A DNA stretch of 58,713 nucleotides from assembly GCA_025352405.1 (NCBI GenBank), contig JANXTM010000028.1:1-58713 (forward strand), given 5' to 3'. The stretch comes from Polaromonas sp. GTDB lineage: Bacteria > Pseudomonadota > Gammaproteobacteria > Burkholderiales > Burkholderiaceae_C. The notes below the pieces were generated by a model. The model searched no databases. It was given only the letters and a program-made list of their open reading frames with translations, and had not been told where the DNA came from. Positions 16,053 through 25,328 of this stretch are shown here, piece by piece (the stretch's first letter is position 1; every line of letters starts with the position of its first letter). The position numbers and the translations under genes are program-made.

Positions 16053-17462
16053 ATGAGCGAAGTTATCTCCCCACCACCCTCCCTTATTCGTAAGCCAGCA
16101 CCCCGCGTCGGGTTTGTCAGCCTCGGCTGCCCCAAGGCACTGACGGATTCCGAATTAATCCTGACCCAACTGAGCGCCGAGGGCTACCAGACCTCCAAAA
16201 CGTTCGAAGGCGCTGACCTGGTCATTGTCAACACCTGCGGGTTTATCGACGATGCTGTCAGGGAAAGCCTGGACACCATCGGCGAAGCATTGGCTGCCAA
16301 CGGCCGCGTCATCGTCACTGGTTGTCTCGGTGCCAAAATAGGCGATGACGGTGGCAACATGGTGCGGCAAATGCATCCCAGCGTACTCGCTGTGACGGGC
16401 CCGCATGCGACGCAGGAAGTCATGGATGCGGTGCATTTGAATCTACCCAAGCCGCACGATCCGTTTGTCGACCTGGTACCTAACTCCTTCGGTATTGCGG
16501 GCATCAAGCTCACGCCACGGCACTACGCGTATTTGAAAATCAGCGAGGGTTGCAATCACCGCTGTACTTTCTGCATCATTCCGTCCATGCGCGGCGACCT
16601 GGTGTCACGCCCGATTGGCGATGTATTGAATGAAGCCCGTGCGCTCTTTGAAGGCGGCGTGAAAGAACTGCTGGTTATCAGCCAGGACACTTCGGCTTAC
16701 GGCGTTGACGTTAAATACCGAACCGGTTTTTTTGACGGTCGCCCCGTCAAAACCCGCATGCTTGAACTGGTTCAAACTCTGGGAGAAATAGCTGAACCCT
16801 ACGGTGCCTGGGTACGTCTGCATTACGTGTACCCCTATCCCAGCGTGGACGAGGTGTTGCCGCTGATGGCCACGGGTAAAGTGCTGCCTTACCTTGATGT
16901 GCCGCTGCAGCACAGCCATCCGGATGTGCTGAAGCGCATGAAGCGGCCGGCCAGTGGTGAGAAAAATCTTGAACGGATTGCACGCTGGCGCGAGATTTGC
17001 CCCGAGATTGTCATTCGGAGTACCTTTATTGCGGGTTTTCCTGGTGAAACCGAAGCAGAGTTTGAGCACCTGCTGGACTTCATGCAAGAGGCGAAAATTG
17101 ACCGTGCGGGCTGTTTTGCGTACAGCGCCGTAGCCGGCGCTACCGCCAACGACATTCCTGGCATGTTGCCGATTGAATTGCGTGAGGAGCGGCGTGCACG
17201 TTTCATGGCGGTGGCAGAAGCTGTCTCAAGCCAGAAACTACATCAGCGCCTGGGCGCGACGATGCAAGTATTGGTTGATTCGGCGCCAGCGTTGGGCCGC
17301 AAAGGCGGCCTAGGTCGCTGTTATGCCGATGCGCCCGAGATCGACGGCGTTGTGAAGTTGCTTGCGCCGGAGAAAATCAGCAAAACGCTGAAAGTTGGTG
17401 AGTTCACCAAGGCCCGCATCGTTGGTGTGCAAGGTCACGACCTGATTGCCGTTCCGTTTTAA
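16053..17462 (+). CDS. rimO: Ribosomal protein S12 methylthiotransferase RimO
   Basis: A 469-residue radical SAM methylthiotransferase. Order: MTTase domain with [15 protein letters not shown] (C26) and [10 protein letters not shown]; radical SAM domain with C167-x3-C171-x2-C174 ([12 protein letters not shown]); C-terminal TRAM domain ([25 protein letters not shown]). It adds a methylthio group to an Asp of ribosomal protein S12. The CPKALTDSE signature separates it from MiaB. The gene ends at a strong terminator at 17507-17537. Confidence 0.96.
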   Translation: MSEVISPPPSLIRKPAPRVGFVSLGCPKALTDSELILTQLSAEGYQTSKTFEGADLVIVNTCGFIDDAVRESLDTIGEALAANGRVIVTGCLGAKIGDDGGNMVRQMHPSVLAVTGPHATQEVMDAVHLNLPKPHDPFVDLVPNSFGIAGIKLTPRHYAYLKISEGCNHRCTFCIIPSMRGDLVSRPIGDVLNEARALFEGGVKELLVISQDTSAYGVDVKYRTGFFDGRPVKTRMLELVQTLGEIAEPYGAWVRLHYVYPYPSVDEVLPLMATGKVLPYLDVPLQHSHPDVLKRMKRPASGEKNLERIARWREICPEIVIRSTFIAGFPGETEAEFEHLLDFMQEAKIDRAGCFAYSAVAGATANDIPGMLPIELREERRARFMAVAEAVSSQKLHQRLGATMQVLVDSAPALGRKGGLGRCYADAPEIDGVVKLLAPEKISKTLKVGEFTKARIVGVQGHDLIAVPF

Positions 17463-17506
17463 CAACCTATTTCAATTGCAGCTTGTCTGCAATTGTTTCA
17501 GGCAAC

Positions 17507-17537
17507 AAAAAAGCCACTGTTTTGCAGTGGCTTTTTT
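17507..17537. terminator. Bidirectional rho-independent terminator
   Basis: A6-GCCACTG, loop TTTTG, CAGTGGC-T6: a 7-bp GC stem extended by A6/T6. It ends rimO on the plus strand and the tRNA-Leu transcript on the minus strand. Confidence 0.92.
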
Positions 17538-17586
17538 GTCGGTGTTGTGACTACTTTTACAGTCTGACTATCATTTGCTTTATCTG

Positions 17587-17671
17587 TGGTGCCCGGGAGA
17601 GAACTCGAATCTCCACATCTTGCGATACACGGACCTGAACCGTGCGCGTCTACCAATTCCGCCACCCGGGC
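17587..17671 (-). tRNA. tRNA-Leu (CAG)
   Basis: An 85-nt class II tRNA with encoded CCA. The acceptor stem is GCCCGGG/CCCGGGC; the anticodon stem CACGG/CCGTG holds loop TTCAGGT, giving anticodon CAG (reads CUG). A long variable arm is present (TATCGCAAGATGT region). A minus-strand TACACT at 17681-17686 is a plausible -10 box. Confidence 0.96.
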
Positions 17672-17774
17672 ACAGCTAGCAGTGTACCATTAAGTCATTG
17701 TTTACCCAGCCCACCCCGTCGAAATATTTCAACGGCATACTGAAACCTGGTGGCACTTAACAAAAGAGATTTTT

Positions 17775-20132
17775 ATCAAAACTACTCCTCAAAATGCTGG
17801 CGCATCCGCCGGCCTCCTCGCTGAGTTCGAGGGCACCATTTCTGGTCACCGCGATGGCCACGGTTTTGTACTGCGCGACGATGGTGAGCCCGATATTTAT
17901 CTGCCGCCCAATGAAATGCGCGCCGTGCTGCACAAAGACCGCGTGAAGGCGCGTATTGTGCGCCATGACCGCAAGAACCGGCCTGAAGGCCGGGTCACGG
18001 AAATCATCGAGCGATCGCCTAATCCCATCATCGGTCGCCTGTTGCAGGAAAGCGGTGTCTGGCTGGTGGCGCCGGAAGACAAACGTTATGGTCAGGACGT
18101 ATTGATTCCCAAAGGTGCGACCGGGTCGGCCAAAACAGGCCAGATCGTGGTGGTGCAGCTGACCGAACCACCCGCGCTGTTTGGCCAGCCCGTAGGCCGT
18201 GTCAAGGAGGTGCTCGGCGAGATCGACGATCCCGGCATGGAAATTGAAATTGCCGTGCGCAAGTACGGCGTGCCGCATGAGTTCAGCGATGCCGCGCTGG
18301 CGTTGGCCCGCACTTTGCCTGACGCCGTGCGTCCGTCAGATAAAAAGGGCCGGGTTGATTTGACAGACATTGCACTCGTCACCATTGACGGCGAGGACGC
18401 GCGTGACTTTGACGATGCCGTGTATTGCGAGCCCGCCAAAGTCGGCCGCAGCAAGGGCTGGCGTTTGCTGGTCGCCATTGCCGACGTCAGCCACTATGTA
18501 GAAAACGGCAGTGCCATTGATGTCGACGCCTACGACCGCGCCACCAGCGTGTATTTTCCGCGCCGCGTGATCCCTATGCTGCCGGAAAAGCTGTCCAACG
18601 GCCTGTGTTCGCTGAACCCGAACGTGGAACGCCTGTGCATGGTGTGCGACATGCTGGTCAATGCCAAGGGCGAAGTGCACGCCTACCAGTTTTACCCCGC
18701 CGTGATGTTTAGCCAGGCGCGTTTTACGTACACTGAAGTTGCTGCGATTTTGGCCAACACGCGCGGGCCTGAAGCTGCGCAGCGCAAGGCACTGGTGCCG
18801 CATCTTCTCGACCTGCATGACGTCTACCAGGCCTTGCTTAAAGAACGCGGCGTGCGCGGCGCGGTAGATTTTGAAACCACCGAAACCCAGATCGTTTGCG
18901 ACGAGGTCGGGCGTATCGAGAAAATCGTGCCGCGCACACGCAACGTGGCGCACCGGCTAATTGAAGAGGCCATGCTCGCGGCCAATGTGTGTTCTGCCGA
19001 CTTTATCGCCAGCAGCAAGCACGTGGGCCTGTTCCGGGTGCACGAAGGCCCGACGCCTGAGAAAAAGGATATGTTACGCAACTACCTCAAGGCCCTGGGT
19101 CTAGGCATGACGATCAGTGATGATCCTGCACCCGGTGAGTTTCAGCAGATCGCCATGGCCACCAAAGACCGGCCTGATGCGTTGCAAATTCACTCCATGC
19201 TACTGCGCTCCATGCAGCAGGCCATTTACACGCCCATGAACAATGGCCACTTTGGCCTGGCTTACGAGGCTTACACCCACTTCACGAGTCCGATTCGGCG
19301 TTATCCGGATTTGTTGGTGCATCGCGTCATCAAAGCGGTGTTGACCAAGTCAAAATACCAGCTCCCCACCTTGCCGACACCGGGCGAGGCCGAAGCCAAG
19401 TTGTCAAAACGGTTGGCGTCGCGTGTCAAGGACCCAGAACAAAAGCCCAAAAAGGCAAGCGCCGACCAGCTTGCCTGGCAAGCAGCTGGTTTGCACTGCA
19501 GTGCCAACGAGCGCCGCGCCGATGAAGCCAGTCGCGACGTGGAGGCCTGGCTCAAGTGCAAGTACATGCGCGAGCATCTGGGTGAAGAGTTTGGCGGCGT
19601 AGTCACAGCGGCCACGGGCTTCGGTATCTTTGTCACGCTGGACGCCATGTACGTTGAAGGCCTGGTGCACATCACCGAGCTGGGCGGCGAGTATTTCCGT
19701 TTTGATGAAGCCCGCCAGGAATTGCGCGGCGAGCGCACGGGCATTCGCTACGCGATCGGCACGCGGGTGAGGGTTCAGGTCAGCCGGGTTGACCTGGATA
19801 GCCGCAAGATTGATTTTCGCCTCGTGCAGGACGGCGACGCATCGCTGGCCGGCACCGCGCGCGCCATGAAAGACAAGACCGGTGGCCACGCCAGCGAGTT
19901 GCCCGCGCAGGAGCGGGGCGCTTCGCGCGGCATGGGCAAGCGCGCAGAGCCGCGTGACGCACGTTCCGGTGGTCGCGAAGACAGTTCTTCAAGGACCTCC
20001 AACCGGACTGACAATGGCTCCGGCAGGGCGCAGCCCTCACCAATTCAAGCCATCACAACGGCCGGTAAAAAAACGGCCGGGAAAGCCCCCGCCAAAGCCC
20101 GGAGCAAGCCGGGTAAAAAGCCGCGCCGTTAA
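17775..20132 (+). CDS. rnr: Ribonuclease R, no canonical start codon
   Basis: A 3'-5' processive exoribonuclease (RNB family) of about 785 residues. Order: cold-shock domains beginning at EFEGTISGHRDGHGFVLRDDGEPDIYLP, RNB catalytic domain with the metal-binding Asp cluster DGEDARDFDDAV, C-terminal S1 domain (GGVVTAATGFGIFVTLDAMYVEGLVHI) and a basic tail (KARSKPGKKPRR). The first ATG in frame (17916) would cut off the conserved N-terminal strand. Upstream the frame is open to 17694 but holds no ATG, GTG or TTG. ATC 17775, six nt after AAAGAG, gives IKTTPQNAGASAG and looks like the ancestral start; this is inference. Alternatives are ATT 17769, a sequencing error, or a shortened protein. Confidence 0.88.
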   Translation: MKTTPQNAGASAGLLAEFEGTISGHRDGHGFVLRDDGEPDIYLPPNEMRAVLHKDRVKARIVRHDRKNRPEGRVTEIIERSPNPIIGRLLQESGVWLVAPEDKRYGQDVLIPKGATGSAKTGQIVVVQLTEPPALFGQPVGRVKEVLGEIDDPGMEIEIAVRKYGVPHEFSDAALALARTLPDAVRPSDKKGRVDLTDIALVTIDGEDARDFDDAVYCEPAKVGRSKGWRLLVAIADVSHYVENGSAIDVDAYDRATSVYFPRRVIPMLPEKLSNGLCSLNPNVERLCMVCDMLVNAKGEVHAYQFYPAVMFSQARFTYTEVAAILANTRGPEAAQRKALVPHLLDLHDVYQALLKERGVRGAVDFETTETQIVCDEVGRIEKIVPRTRNVAHRLIEEAMLAANVCSADFIASSKHVGLFRVHEGPTPEKKDMLRNYLKALGLGMTISDDPAPGEFQQIAMATKDRPDALQIHSMLLRSMQQAIYTPMNNGHFGLAYEAYTHFTSPIRRYPDLLVHRVIKAVLTKSKYQLPTLPTPGEAEAKLSKRLASRVKDPEQKPKKASADQLAWQAAGLHCSANERRADEASRDVEAWLKCKYMREHLGEEFGGVVTAATGFGIFVTLDAMYVEGLVHITELGGEYFRFDEARQELRGERTGIRYAIGTRVRVQVSRVDLDSRKIDFRLVQDGDASLAGTARAMKDKTGGHASELPAQERGASRGMGKRAEPRDARSGGREDSSSRTSNRTDNGSGRAQPSPIQAITTAGKKTAGKAPAKARSKPGKKPRR

Positions 20133-20166
20133 CTTTTCCATCTTCTTTTTGTAGATCTGAAATTCC

Positions 20167-20733
20167 ATGCTGATCCGGATTTTGGCTTTCCTGCTTGAGA
20201 CATTTTTCTTTGTGCTGATAGGCGCCGCATTGCTGCGCGCCTGGATGAACGGCTGCCGCGTGAACATGCGGGCGCAACCTGGCAGTTTCGTCATGGCCGT
20301 GACAGACTGGCTTGTCAAGCCGCTTCGGCGTGTCGTGCCCAAAGCCTGGGCGCAGTCGCGGATTGACTGGGCAAGTGTTGTCGCGGCGGCGCTGCTGGCG
20401 ATCATTTATGCCCTGGTCTGGGCTTTGTTGTTTGGTGTGCTTGCGGGCACGGCTGATCTGACAGCATTTGGACCGACAGCTTTGCTACCGCTGCTGGCGT
20501 TTGCCGTGAAGATGCTGGTTCGGGTGACGTTGCAAACCGCCATGATTCTGGTGTTTGGCTTTGCAATCTTGTCGTGGGTGCACCCCGGCTCACCCTCCTA
20601 CAGTTTGCTGGGCCGCCTGACCGAGCCGCTGCTGGCGCCCCTGCGCCGTGTGATCCCTACGATTGGTGGCGTCGACTTGTCGGCGCTGGCGCTGATTTTG
20701 ATCCTGCAGATTGCGCTAATGGTACTGGGCTAG
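20167..20733 (+). CDS. YggT family membrane protein
   Basis: A 188-residue integral membrane protein with two YGGT repeats. Each repeat is a pair of hydrophobic helices around a conserved segment: FVLIGAALLRAWMN ... VTDWLVKPLRRVVP and ILVFGFAILSWVHPGSPSYSLLGRLTEPLLAPLRRVIP. YggT proteins are linked to osmotic tolerance and to assembly of membrane complexes in plastids, but the bacterial role is poorly defined. It follows rnr by 34 nt and is convergent with nnr (12 nt gap). Confidence 0.9.
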   Translation: MLIRILAFLLETFFFVLIGAALLRAWMNGCRVNMRAQPGSFVMAVTDWLVKPLRRVVPKAWAQSRIDWASVVAAALLAIIYALVWALLFGVLAGTADLTAFGPTALLPLLAFAVKMLVRVTLQTAMILVFGFAILSWVHPGSPSYSLLGRLTEPLLAPLRRVIPTIGGVDLSALALILILQIALMVLG

Positions 20734-20745
20734 GACTTCTGCGTT

Positions 20746-22335
20746 TCAGGACAACTGGCTGCTCGCCAGCCTGGATGCCGTGAGCGCCTGACCGGGGTGG
20801 CTCACCGCCCACTCGTCGGCCAGGCGGCCATGTGTAAATACCGCATTGCAGGCGGCGTCAAAAGCGGGCTGGCCGCTGGCCAGAGCAGCACCGACCATGC
20901 CCGCCAGAACGTCCCCGGTGCCTGCCGTGGCCAGCAGTGCATTGCCGCTTGGATTGATGCAGCTGACCTGCCCCGGCGCAGCGATAACGGTGCCCGAGCC
21001 CTTGAGCACCACCACCACTCGAAAATGTTCGGCCAGTTGGCTGGCAACCCTCAGGCGATCGGCTTGCACATCAACGGTTTTCAAGCCGAGCAGGCGTGCC
21101 GCTTCCAGCGGGTGGGGTGTTAGCACGGTGCAATAACCACGGGCGTAGCGGGCTTGCAGGCTGGCTTGAAAGTGCACATTCAGGGCAATGGCGTTAAGCG
21201 CGTCGGCGTCCAGTACCAAGGTGGCTGCAGACGACAGCAGCTCGGTCAAGACGGTATTGACGGCCGCACCGCCGCCGCAACCGCAGACGATGACCTGACG
21301 CTTGAAGTCCAGCGCCTCGGGGCTTCGAAACATCAACTCAGGTTGAACCGGATCAACCGTCATGTTGGCGCTGCTGTCGCACCCCCCGCTTACCCCTAGC
21401 AAGGCCACAAACACCCGGCCTGCGCCCGAATGCAGGGCGGCCCGGGCTGCTAGGAGCGTCGCACCCGCCATGTGACTGGTGGGCGTTGATTCACCGCCGA
21501 TCACAGCGACATCGCCAAAACTGCCCTTGTGACTCGCATTTAACGCCTGTGATCGTTTCGGCGGTGTCACCCGGTCAGCGCCCAGAAGCCAGGCGCAAGG
21601 CTGTGGCTGGGCCGCTTTAGTTGAGGCCGACACACCCAAATCATCGAACCATACCTCGCCAGCGTGGTCACGCCCCCCGGCAGTAAAAAGCCCGGGCTTT
21701 AAGGTCAGAAAACATAAGGTGAAAAGGTCAATTCTGTATATTTTACGGGGGCTATTTGCTATGTATTTCGTAGCGTTACTCTGATTTTCGAAATTTGCAT
21801 GGCCAGTGTCAGCTTGCAGGCTACTGGGTAGATCGACGGCCAGTCGGGCTGCCGGGCTGGCTTGCATCAAGCCCAGCCATTGCGCCATCAAATCGTCGCC
21901 TGGGTGGCTCTTTTTTGTATCCGCAGCAAAGCCTATCCCGAGCAGGGCGTCGATACAAAAATCGAATTTTTGTGGCGGCGTTGGAGCCATGGGCACGCCC
22001 GCTGCCACAGCCCGTTCGTAAGAGGCCTGCGCATCGGGCGGGAAGCCATTTCTGCCGGGGCCTGTCCACGTGACAGTTACCGGCTTGCCAAGACGGTGCA
22101 AATGCATCGCTGCTTCGAAGCCGTCGCCGCCGTTGTTGCCCGGCCCACAAGCCACCCAAATGCTTTGCGCGTGGGGTCTAAGCGCCAGGCTAAGCCGCGC
22201 CACCGACAGCCCTGCACGCTGCATCAGCGTATGGGGGGGCAGTGCGCTGGCGGCCAGGTGCTCGATCTGGCGTGTGGTTGAAACGTCATACAGCGGCTGG
22301 CTGGACTTGAGGAGACCGCCGGAAATTTTTTGCAT
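20746..22335 (-). CDS. nnr: Bifunctional NAD(P)H-hydrate repair enzyme Nnr
   Basis: A 529-residue fusion. The N-terminal YjeF_N epimerase half (about 15-235) contains VACGPGNNGGDGFEAAMHLHRLG; the C-terminal ADP-dependent dehydratase half (about 270-525) contains GSFGDVAVIGGE and the catalytic LLATAGTGDVLAGMVGA. The two activities convert damaged NADHX/NADPHX back to NAD(P)H. Between residues about 179 and 205 is an AT-rich insert (NFENQSNATKYIANSPRKI) that contains a 17-nt GCTAT/RTAGC repeat and looks foreign to the GC-rich gene. dadA lies 51 nt upstream in the same direction. Confidence 0.92.
   Translation of the reverse strand: MQKISGGLLKSSQPLYDVSTTRQIEHLAASALPPHTLMQRAGLSVARLSLALRPHAQSIWVACGPGNNGGDGFEAAMHLHRLGKPVTVTWTGPGRNGFPPDAQASYERAVAAGVPMAPTPPQKFDFCIDALLGIGFAADTKKSHPGDDLMAQWLGLMQASPAARLAVDLPSSLQADTGHANFENQSNATKYIANSPRKIYRIDLFTLCFLTLKPGLFTAGGRDHAGEVWFDDLGVSASTKAAQPQPCAWLLGADRVTPPKRSQALNASHKGSFGDVAVIGGESTPTSHMAGATLLAARAALHSGAGRVFVALLGVSGGCDSSANMTVDPVQPELMFRSPEALDFKRQVIVCGCGGGAAVNTVLTELLSSAATLVLDADALNAIALNVHFQASLQARYARGYCTVLTPHPLEAARLLGLKTVDVQADRLRVASQLAEHFRVVVVLKGSGTVIAAPGQVSCINPSGNALLATAGTGDVLAGMVGAALASGQPAFDAACNAVFTHGRLADEWAVSHPGQALTASRLASSQLS
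21758..21774. repeat. 17-nt GCTAT-N7-GTAGC repeat inside nnr
   Basis: GCTATGTATTTCGTAGC on the plus strand. Read in the gene direction it encodes A-T-K-Y-I-A in a Ser/Asn-rich AT-rich insert of Nnr. Confidence 0.7.
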
Positions 22336-22386
22336 TGGGTCATTGTGATGCCTTGTAAGGCCAAAGGCCTGATCCGGTCAGTTGAT

Positions 22387-23652
22387 TTAAACCGCCTGCA
22401 AACGGCTTATTCCCAGACCTTCCATGTCAATGGCAGCAGTTTTTCTGGTCATCAAATCGGCTAAAACCCGCGCGCTGCCGCAACTCAAGGCCCAGCCGCT
22501 GGCGCCATGGCCCAGATTGAGCCAAACCCCAGGCAGGCCGCTGTGGCCGATGACCGGTGGGCCATCCGGCAGCATCGGTCGGGCACCTTTCCATTCCTGC
22601 ACATGGGCGCCCAGATTGGCGTGCTGCGCTGCACCGGGGAACCAGTGGTGCAACACCTTGTACAACGTTTGAATCGACGCTGCACGCTTGATGCCAGGAG
22701 CGCCGCCAATTTCTGCGCCGCCCGCCACCCGGACCCGGTTACCCAGACGCGAGATGCTGACCTGGTAGCGCTCGTCCATCAACGCGCTGCGCGGCGCGTT
22801 CAGGGGTTCACGAATTGGCGCGCTGATGGAGTAGCCGTACACCGCCACCATCGGAATCTTCAAACCCAGCGGCTTGAGCAGCCCGACCGAGGCCAGACCA
22901 GCGCACACGATAACGCTACCAAAAATGCGCGGTGCGGGCTCACCTGCTATTGAAATGCTAGCAGGTTGTGCCGGATTTAACTGCCCCACGGTCCGATTGA
23001 ACTCAAATTTAACACCCAGGCGCTGGGCTTCATTTTTCAGCAGCAGGGCAAACTGGCGGCAGTTGGCGACTTCATCGTTTGGTAAATGAATCGCGCCGGC
23101 AAAGGACGTGTCCGGGTTCAAGGCGGGTTCAATTTTTCGGGCTTCATCTGCAGTGATTTCGCTGAAGGCGACACCGGCATCGCGCAGCACCTGCAGACCG
23201 GGCCGCACCATCTGGCTGTCTTTTTCGGTACGTAGAAGCACCATGTAGCCGGGGCTGCGGTCGTAGTCTAGTTGCAGGGCTGCAGTCAGCTGGTGCAGTC
23301 GTTCGCGGCTGTAAAAAGCCAGGCGCTGCATGCGCGCGCGGTTGGCCAGGTAGGTTTCCGGCTTGCAGGCCTGGTACCACTTCCACATCCAGGCCAGCTC
23401 ACTGCCAGACAGAGGAAGGCTGATCTTGACGGGCGCGTGGCGACTGAAAAGACGCCTAAACACTTTGCCCGTCATGCCTGGTGCAGCCCAAGGCGTGACA
23501 TAACCCGGCGCGACCACGCCAGCATTGGCAAAACTGGTTTCTTCGGCAGCTGCGCTGCAGCGTTCAAAAACCGTGACCTCATGGCCATCTGCGGCCAGCT
23601 CGTAGGCAGTGGTGATACCGACGATGCCAGCACCAATGACAGCAAGCTTCAT
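22387..23652 (-). CDS. dadA: D-amino acid dehydrogenase
   Basis: A 421-residue FAD-dependent oxidoreductase of the DadA/DAO family. The N-terminal dinucleotide fold is KLAVIGAGIVGITTAYELAADGHEVTVFER. Later motifs are FANAGVVAPGYVTPWAAPG, the active-site region VAVYGYSISAPI, and the C-terminal FAD segment GVWLNLGHGASGWALSCGSARVLADL. It oxidises D-amino acids such as D-alanine to 2-oxo acids, passing electrons to the respiratory chain. A 17-nt repeat at 22946 encodes ASISIA in a variable loop. An adjacent alanine racemase (dadX) is not present. Confidence 0.92.
   Translation of the reverse strand: MKLAVIGAGIVGITTAYELAADGHEVTVFERCSAAAEETSFANAGVVAPGYVTPWAAPGMTGKVFRRLFSRHAPVKISLPLSGSELAWMWKWYQACKPETYLANRARMQRLAFYSRERLHQLTAALQLDYDRSPGYMVLLRTEKDSQMVRPGLQVLRDAGVAFSEITADEARKIEPALNPDTSFAGAIHLPNDEVANCRQFALLLKNEAQRLGVKFEFNRTVGQLNPAQPASISIAGEPAPRIFGSVIVCAGLASVGLLKPLGLKIPMVAVYGYSISAPIREPLNAPRSALMDERYQVSISRLGNRVRVAGGAEIGGAPGIKRAASIQTLYKVLHHWFPGAAQHANLGAHVQEWKGARPMLPDGPPVIGHSGLPGVWLNLGHGASGWALSCGSARVLADLMTRKTAAIDMEGLGISRLQAV
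22946..22962. repeat. 17-nt GCTAT-N7-CTAGC repeat inside dadA
   Basis: GCTATTGAAATGCTAGC. With flanks, CCTGCTA (22943-22949) and TAGCAGG (22959-22965) form a 7-bp perfect inverted repeat. In the gene direction it encodes A-S-I-S-I-A. Confidence 0.75.
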
Positions 23653-23795
23653 GCGACCATACCCTGAGAAGCTTTTGTCGATGCAAAGAAGTAGCTGGAA
23701 AATCTTGAAGGCATGTTTTTAAAGTAGTCAAATCGGCCATTTCGGCAGCATTAACGGGGGGGTGAAGCTATGGTTTACATAGCGACTGAACCGGG

Positions 23796-25166
23796 TTATT
23801 GGTTGGCGGCGTGGAGCACCGCTTCGACCTGAAGCGCTGTGTCCAGCACAGCGTCGTCATGCAGGGCTGCGTGCCAGAGCATCAGGCCCACCGGCAACTG
23901 GCCGGGTGTGTGGCAGGGCAGCGAGATGCCGCAACCGTCGAGCATGTTAACCACTGCCGTGTTGCGCAGCACCAGCGTATTGACCCTGAAAAATTCGGCA
24001 TCGTCCAGTAACACGCTGGAAATAGGGGGCGCCACGATGGGCACGGTTGGCGACAGCACGGCGTCAAAGCCTTGCAGGCGGGCTTCCATGCGCGTGATCC
24101 ACTGGCTGCGAGCGGCCAGCAACTCAATGTATTCGAACGCACGCATGTGGGCGCCGCGCAAAATGCGCAGGGCTACCCTGGGGTCATATTCGGCCTCACG
24201 CGCTGCGATCAGTTGGCGGTGCCAGGCGTAGCTTTCAGCGCCTGACAAACCGCCCGTGGCATTGATGGCCGCCAGTTCATTGATTTCATCGAGTGCAATT
24301 TCCTCAATTTGCGCGCCTGCTTGCCGCAGCAAACGCAGGCTGCGCTCGAAAGCGCTGGCAACCGTGCTGTCCAGTCCGTCCTGCATGTGCGCGCGCGCGA
24401 CCGCCAACCGGCAGGAAGACAGCGGCTTGCCAGCCAACACAACGGTCCGCGCCGCCAGCACTTGGTGCACCGTAACGGCATCGCGCACCGAGCGGGTCAG
24501 GGCGCACACGGTGTCCAGGCTGGTCGAAAGTGGAATTACACCGGCCGTGGGTACGAGTTGCGCCGTACTTTTGAAGCCAACGATGCCGCACAGGGCCGCC
24601 GGAATGCGGATGGAGCCACCGGTATCCGAGCCCAGGCCCACAAGCGCGGCGCCGCTGGCCACTGATACCGCCGCGCCTGAAGACGAGCCGCCCGGAATGC
24701 GTGCAACGGCGGTATCTGCAGGGTTGACCGGCGTGCCGTAGTGCGGGTTGATACCGATGCCAGAAAAAGCAAATTCCACCATGTTGGTGCGTCCGGCCAG
24801 CACAGCGCCAGCCGCACGCAAACGGGCCACCGCAGGGCAATCTGCGGCTGCTGCCGGCGCGTGGGCCAGCAAAGTGGACCCGGCAGCAGTGGTTTGGCCT
24901 GCTATGTCGAAAAGGTCCTTGATTGAAACGGGTATGCCTGTTAATGGAAGTGAGGCGCGGATGGCACTTGCCTGCGCCGCAAGTGCCGATTCCGCCATGT
25001 CACCCGGCACATAGCCGGGTACATAAACGTAGCGGCAGGCATCGCTTTGCGCGACAGCATTGGTGCAGGCCAGTACCTCGGCGGCACTGGTCTGGCCGGC
25101 GACAAGCGCCTGCCTGGTGCCGTGAACGTCGCGCTGGCTGTCGGGTGTGGAATTGAGGTGAATCAT
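23796..25166 (-). CDS. Amidase-signature family hydrolase
   Basis: A 456-residue amidase. The Ser-cisSer-Lys triad is recognisable: Lys in GIPVSIKDLFDIAGQTTAAGS, and the Ser-rich GGSSSGAAVSVASGAALVGLGSDTGGSIRIPA. No C-terminal extension, so it is not a full GatA or allophanate hydrolase; the amide substrate cannot be read from sequence. The 143-nt gap before dadA shows nothing. It is divergent from rpsB, and the region between holds the rpsB promoter. Confidence 0.9.
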   Translation of the reverse strand: MIHLNSTPDSQRDVHGTRQALVAGQTSAAEVLACTNAVAQSDACRYVYVPGYVPGDMAESALAAQASAIRASLPLTGIPVSIKDLFDIAGQTTAAGSTLLAHAPAAAADCPAVARLRAAGAVLAGRTNMVEFAFSGIGINPHYGTPVNPADTAVARIPGGSSSGAAVSVASGAALVGLGSDTGGSIRIPAALCGIVGFKSTAQLVPTAGVIPLSTSLDTVCALTRSVRDAVTVHQVLAARTVVLAGKPLSSCRLAVARAHMQDGLDSTVASAFERSLRLLRQAGAQIEEIALDEINELAAINATGGLSGAESYAWHRQLIAAREAEYDPRVALRILRGAHMRAFEYIELLAARSQWITRMEARLQGFDAVLSPTVPIVAPPISSVLLDDAEFFRVNTLVLRNTAVVNMLDGCGISLPCHTPGQLPVGLMLWHAALHDDAVLDTALQVEAVLHAANQ

Positions 25167-25177
25167 GGGATGGGAGG

Positions 25178-25186
25178 TGTTATACT
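25178..25186 (+). promoter_or_regulatory. Extended -10 promoter of rpsB-tsf
   Basis: TGTTATACT: TG-N-TATACT, hexamer 25181-25186, the same core as the tRNA-Val promoter. No convincing -35. Transcription from about 25193 would give an rpsB leader of about 135 nt, long enough for S2-mediated autoregulation as known in other proteobacteria. Confidence 0.6.
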
Positions 25187-25328
25187 CGACAGGCTTTGCA
25201 GGGTGCGAATGTACTACTTCTGCAATGCAAATCGCAAATCAGCCATTCAAGGTGCTGCCAAGAACAAATTCAAATTTTGTTTCCGGCAATAAGCGTTGAT
25301 TTTAGACACAACCTTTTGGAGTATTCAT

